Shown here piece after piece: positions 61,237-64,000 of a stretch of 64,000 bases of DNA. This DNA is from Lasioglossum baleicum (lineage: Eukaryota; Arthropoda; Insecta; Hymenoptera; Halictidae). The notes beneath the pieces were generated by a model. That model was given only the letters and a program-made list of their open reading frames with translations, had not been told where the DNA came from and ran no database searches. A program made the translations under genes and the position numbers. The stretch lies in the NCBI RefSeq assembly GCF_051020765.1, contig NW_027469084.1, positions 992,001-1,056,000 on the forward strand, written 5' to 3'. Each line of letters begins with the position of its first letter. Within the stretch, counting starts at the first letter, position 1.

Positions 61237-62194
61237 TCGACCGGCAGGTCGCATCTTTGTAGAGGGGGGGAGGGGATTATTGCTCCACCTCGCCCGCCGC
61301 GACCTGCCCACCTCGGGGGCGCCTTAACCGCCAGCCCCCCTTGGCGGCGGTGGTAGTACTAAGTAGTCCCACCGCCGCCATTACGTCTGCAGCCCCTTAC
61401 CGGGAGGCCGTCGGCCTCGTCGGGGTTGCCCCGCCGATGCTAGCCTCCTGGCGGAGAGTGGTCGGCTTCCCTCTCCCTCTCCGCTGCCTCCTTCTGCGTT
61501 ATCACAATCTCGCAGAAGGAGGCAAACGCTGCTCTTGACCTCTCGCTGCCGATCATGTGGTCGACCACGACCGGCAACGAGAGGTCCATCCCAATAACGC
61601 CCCTTAGGTCTCTGCGCGGCGCCGACCACGCTGGACATTCTTCCAGCGTATGCCACTCAGAGTCCTGGGCCTCCTCGCAGTGGTGGCACTGCGATCCTCC
61701 CAGTGCCAGTTATGAACACACAGTTTGAGGAAACGGCGGTATGCAGGTAATTTAACTTATGCGCATGCATTGCTGCAACTTGTGCTGTATAATTTAGAAT
61801 TTTTGTTACCGCGCCATCCGATTTTTATACATGTGCAAATACTCGTACACGCTGCATTGTATTTTCTTCCGCACGCTACAAGGAGGGAACAGAGGCGAGG
61901 TCCGGCTAGCGTCTGTCCCCTCCCCCCGTCCCACCCCCCTGGTCGGCCCGCATAAAACTTAAAAATATGATAAAATAGAAGATAAAATCAATAAATGAAA
62001 ACGTGTATAGATAAAATAGAAGTCAATAAATAAATAAATAATAATAAGTAAATAAATACAATCGACAAACCACAACAAACATAAGAAGAGGGGGGCAAAA
62101 TAAAGGGGAACAAAAGATAAAGATGAAATTTATAATATAGAATATGAAATATATATAGAATAAAATGAAATATTATAAAATAAAAGGAGGGGGG
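61237..62194 (+). repeat. Monomer 65, class R
   Basis: 958 bp. Repeats unit 63 at the front but ends with the ordinary CTTAAAAATATGAT and AATCGACAAACC tail. Remnant from 61703 to about 61440. Confidence 0.95.
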
Positions 62195-63162
62195 TCGACC
62201 GGCAGGTCGCATCTTTGTAGAGGGGGGGAGGGGATTATTGCTCCACCTCGCCCGCCGCGACCTGCCCACCTCGGGGGCGCCTTAACAGCCAGCCCCCCTT
62301 GGCGGCGGTGGAAGTACTATGTATTCCCACCGCCGCCATTACGTCTGCGGCCCCTTACCGGGGGGCCGTCGGCCTCGTCGGGGTTGCCCCGCCGATGCTA
62401 GCCTCCTGGCGGAGAGGGGGTCGGCTTCCCTCTCCCTCTCCGCTGCTTCCTTCTGCGTTATCACAATCTCGCAGAAGGAGGCAAACGCTGCTCTTGACCT
62501 CTCGCTGCCGATCATGTGGTCGACCACGACCGGCAACGAGAGGTCCATCCCAATAACGCCCCTTAGGACTCTGCGCGGCGCCGACCACGCAGGACATTCT
62601 CCCAGCGTATGCCACTCAGAGTCCTGGGCCTCCTCGCAGTGGTGGCACTGCGATCCTCCCAATGCCAGTTATGAACACACAGTTTGAGGAAACGGCGGTA
62701 TGCAGGTAATTTAACTTATGCGCATGCATTGCTGCAACTTGTGCTGTATAATTTAGAATTTTTGTTACCGCGCCATCCGATTTTTATACATGTGCAAATA
62801 CTCGTACACGCTGCATTGTATTTTCTTCCGCACGCGACAAGGAGGGGACAGAGGCGAGTTCCGGCTATCGTCTGTCCCCTCCACCCGCCCCACCCCCCTG
62901 GTCGGCCCGCATAAAACTTAAAAATATGATAAAATAGAAGATAAAATCAATAAATGAAAACGTGTATAGATAAAATAGATAAAATAAAAGTCAATAAATA
63001 AATAAATAATGATAAGTAAATAAATACAATGGACAAACCACAACAAACATAAGAAGGGGGGGGCAAAATAAAGGGGAATAAAAGATAAAGATGAAATTTA
63101 TAATATAGAATATAAAATACATATAGAATAAAATGAAATATTATAAAATAAAAGGAGGGGGG
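62195..63162 (+). repeat. Monomer 66, class P
   Basis: 968 bp. Intact remnant at 62662-62339. Back half with CTCCACCCGCCCC and AATGATAAG, as in unit 52. Confidence 0.95.
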
Positions 63163-64000
63163 TCGACCGGCAGGTCGCATCTTTGTAGAGGGCGGGAGGG
63201 GATTATTGCTCCACCTCGCCCGCCGCGACCTGCCCACCTCGGGGGCGCCTTAACAGCCAGCCCCCCTTGGCGGCGGTGGAAGTACTAAGTATTCCCACCG
63301 CCGCCATTACGTCTGCGGCCCCTTACCGGGGGGCCGTCGGCCTCGTCGGGGTTGCCCCGCCGATGCTAGCCTCCTGGCGGAGAGGGGGTCGGCTTCCCTC
63401 TCCCTCTCCGCTGCCTCCTTCCGCGTTATCATAATCTCGCACAAGGAGGCAAACGCTGCTCTTGACCTCTCGCTGCCGATCATGTGGTCGACCACGACCG
63501 GCAACGACAGGTCCGTCCCAATAACGCCCCTTAGGACTCTGCGCGGCGCCGACCACGCAGGACATTCTCCCAGCGTATGCCGCGCAGAGTCCTGGGCCTC
63601 CTCGCAGTGGTGGCACTGCGATCCTCCCAGTGCCAATTATGAACACACAGTTTGACGAAACGGCGGTATGCAGGTAATTTAACTTATGCGCATGCATTGC
63701 TGCAACTTGTGCTGTATAATTTAGAATTTTTGTTACCGCGCCATCCGATTTTTATACATGTGCAAATACTCGTACACGCTGCATTGTACTTTCTTCCGCA
63801 CGCGACAAGGAGGGAACAGAGGCGAGGTCCGGCTAGCGTCTGTCCCCTCCCCCCGTCCCACCCCCCTGGTCGGCCCGCATAAAACTTAAAAATATGTTAA
63901 AATAAACGATAAAATCATTAAATGAAAACGTGTATAGATAAAATAGATAAAATAAAAGTCAATAAATAAATTAATAATAATAAGTAAATAAATACAATGG
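63163..64000 (+). repeat. Monomer 67, class Q, cut by the window end
   Basis: 838 bp visible. GAGGGCGGGAGGGG start, as in units 5 and 53. Private TTGTACTTTCTTCC near 63786. Remnant at 63636-63307. The AT-rich tail runs out of the window. Confidence 0.95.

Larger units (their letters stand above)
58343..62194 (+). repeat. Dimeric higher-order repeat, period 1926 bp
   Basis: Units 62-63 and 64-65. Starts 58343, 60269 and 62195 are exactly 1926 bp apart. Private markers GGGGATCATTGC, AGGGCACAGAGG and GTGGTAGTAC occur once per dimer and nowhere else in the window. CTTAAATATATG occurs at the preceding junction and once inside. Confidence 0.95.
1..64000 (+). repeat. Satellite array, 67 tandem ~966-bp monomers
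   Basis: The whole window is one head-to-tail array. I set each monomer start at the T of the recurrent GGTCGACCGGCAGG; successive starts are 952-969 bp apart, except three units of 811-813 bp. Every unit has the same orientation and nothing unrelated interrupts the array. Classes used below: P has CTATGTATTCCC in the first hairpin loop; Q has CCTTCCGCG paired with CGCACAAGG; R has AGTAGTCCC and the one-base-shorter GAGAGTGGTCGG; S has CGCCCCCCGCGAC and CTTAACGGCCAG; T has GGGGGACCATCGG and GTGGGCGACC. Many units, mostly R, lack 9 bp in the AT-rich part and are about 958 bp long. Both array ends lie outside the window. Confidence 0.98.

Noticed and set aside
1..64000. CRISPR array
   Set aside because: Repeat units are about 966 bp and contiguous, with no short repeat alternating with unique spacers and no cas genes.
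1..64000. Ribosomal DNA with R1 insertions
   Set aside because: R1 elements normally sit in 28S genes, but I recognised no 28S target sequence or other rRNA in any unit.

Overview
The window is one uninterrupted tandem satellite array. It holds 67 head-to-tail copies of a roughly 966-bp monomer, all in the same orientation, and the array runs off both ends of the window. I found no intact protein gene, rRNA, tRNA, CRISPR array or inserted unrelated element. Each monomer has three parts: a GC-rich half (about 490 bp), a mixed segment (about 230 bp) and an AT-rich segment (about 240 bp). On the minus strand the GC-rich half carries a decayed fragment of about 107 codons. It resembles the extreme C-terminus of an R1-clade non-LTR retrotransposon ORF2: a C-x2-C-x8-H-x4-C zinc-knuckle-like motif followed by the family's CPAW, FCE and KEAAER blocks. 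This suggests an arthropod, most likely insect, heterochromatic (pericentromeric, centromeric or sex-chromosome) satellite built from a 5'-truncated LINE plus sequence of unknown origin. The species cannot be named from the sequence.

The monomers fall into diagnostic classes, called here P, Q, R, S and T. Units 1-6 (4-5774) read P-Q-R-P-Q-R. Units 7-22 (5775-20870) are S and T types and contain a 2884/2885-bp trimeric higher-order repeat (8664 to about 16990) and two adjacent 813/812-bp monomers with the same internal deletion. Units 23-45 (20871-43064) return to P/Q/R. They contain a large tandem duplication: 21839-31475 (ten units) is repeated as 31476-40165 (nine units), the missing unit being explained by a chimeric monomer at 32434-33402. 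Units 42-45 and 49-52 are Q-R dimers copied with a 6754-bp offset. Units 46-48 recur as 55-57 with an 8689-bp offset. Units 58-59 repeat units 21-22 at a distance of 35.5 kb. Units 62-65 are two copies of an exact 1926-bp R/P dimer. Units 66-67 begin another copy of the 52-53 (and 4-5) arrangement.

The monomer is rich in structure-forming sequence: a 12-bp-stem hairpin touching the stop codon of the LINE remnant, a 14-bp-stem hairpin inside the remnant, class-specific 15-bp and 8-bp stems, a 12-bp-stem hairpin in the mixed segment and a minus-strand G-quadruplex motif. A stretch of about 77 bp in the mixed segment is almost invariant across every class while its flanks vary; this is the best candidate for a functional site, such as a protein-binding box. 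Frameshifts fixed in whole monomer classes show that the LINE fragment is not under coding constraint. All comparisons were made by eye, so identity statements are qualitative.
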